DNA from: Methylococcaceae bacterium UBA662
Lineage (GTDB): Bacteria; Pseudomonadota; Gammaproteobacteria; Methylococcales; Methylomonadaceae
Length of the DNA stretch: 64,000 nucleotides
Assembly (NCBI GenBank): GCA_002299425.1
Contig: DBNW01000079.1
Span: forward strand, 39,389-103,388
Direction: 5' to 3'
Below, piece by piece: positions 63,875 through 64,000 of the stretch. The translations under genes and the position numbers were made by a program. How positions within the stretch are numbered: the first letter of the stretch is position 1; every line of letters starts with the position of its first letter. Under the pieces are notes generated by a model, which was not told the origin of the DNA, ran no database searches, and worked only from the letters and a program-made list of their open reading frames with translations.

Positions 63875-64000
63875 ATGCACAACGAGGTTTCTCCATTACC
63901 CTCTTTCCGTGATTTGGCACTGATTGAGCCGGTGCTGAAAGCATTTGCAGATGTCGGTTATGAAACAGCTTCGCCTATCCAGGCCCAAGTTATCCCCTTC
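63875..64000 (+). CDS. DEAD-box RNA helicase (5' end only)
   Basis: The first 42 codons of a gene that runs off the right edge, from ATG 63875. MHNEVSPLPSFRDLALIEPVLKAF and the Q-motif-like GYETASPIQAQVIPF are the usual start of DeaD/CsdA-like DEAD-box helicases, where the Q motif binds ATP. Such helicases assist ribosome assembly and mRNA unwinding, especially in the cold. Domains III onward are outside the window, so family member (deaD, rhlB, rhlE) is not decided. Confidence 0.8.
   Translation, partial: MHNEVSPLPSFRDLALIEPVLKAFADVGYETASPIQAQVIPF

Noticed and set aside
1..64000. CRISPR arrays, tRNA or rRNA genes, complete insertion sequences
   Set aside because: None seen on either strand by eye; a tRNAscan or ISfinder search would settle it.

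Overview
The window looks like chromosomal DNA of a gammaproteobacterial (type I) methanotroph, order Methylococcales. The main evidence is a tight block of serine-cycle/C1 genes: NADP-dependent methylene-H4MPT/H4F dehydrogenase (mtdA), MOFRL glycerate 2-kinase (gck) and serine hydroxymethyltransferase (glyA), with malate dehydrogenase (mdh) divergent from them. A copper-type bufferin operon fits the same lifestyle. No rRNA, tRNA, CRISPR array or complete mobile element was recognised. Genus-level assignment is not possible from sequence reading alone.

Layout. 1-7094 (minus): a def-fmt-rsmB-recB-recD run, with recD cut by the window edge. 7197-12407 (plus): LysM protein, dprA, smg, topA. 12434-13012 (minus): cytochrome c4-like protein. 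13135-13376: relic of a transposase gene between short inverted repeats. 13385-16080 (plus): bufferin-type RiPP operon (precursor, DUF692/MNIO enzyme, DUF2063 partner) plus a Spy/CpxP-like periplasmic protein; its candidate promoter has a palindrome between -35 and -10. 16188-37850: mostly housekeeping genes (argC, phosphomannomutase, lipBA, qmcA/nfeD, ppa, asparaginase-like, folA, DAHP synthase, a thiS-thiG fusion, trmB, purM), a predicted nucleotidyltransferase, the serine-cycle block, a LemA/TPM trio and a possible ribbon-helix-helix protein.

38067-60723 is the most unusual part: about 22 kb on the plus strand. It encodes a PstS-like secreted protein, a two-partner-secretion (TPS) transporter (TpsB), a 3568-residue filamentous-haemagglutinin exoprotein (TpsA), a fusion of DUF2341 and LamG-like domains to an ExbB/TolQ proton channel, ExbD, a TonB-like protein, a porin, a coiled-coil periplasmic protein and a TPR lipoprotein. 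A PHO-box-like 11-bp repeat precedes the PstS-like gene, so I infer a phosphate-starvation-controlled system that couples TPS surface display to a dedicated TonB-ExbB-ExbD machine. It recalls, from memory, the phosphate-regulated PdtA/PdtB locus of Pseudomonas aeruginosa, but the adhesin-like-domain/ExbB fusion, the PstS-like lead gene and the TPR lipoprotein behind an attenuator-like terminator deserve attention.

60770-64000: bioA, rsmE, a CPBP intramembrane protease and the first 42 codons of a DEAD-box RNA helicase. Several genes (rsmB, def, dprA, purM, CPBP) appear to start at TTG, some in TTGA stop/start overlaps, so start choices here rest on ribosome-binding sites and family N-termini.
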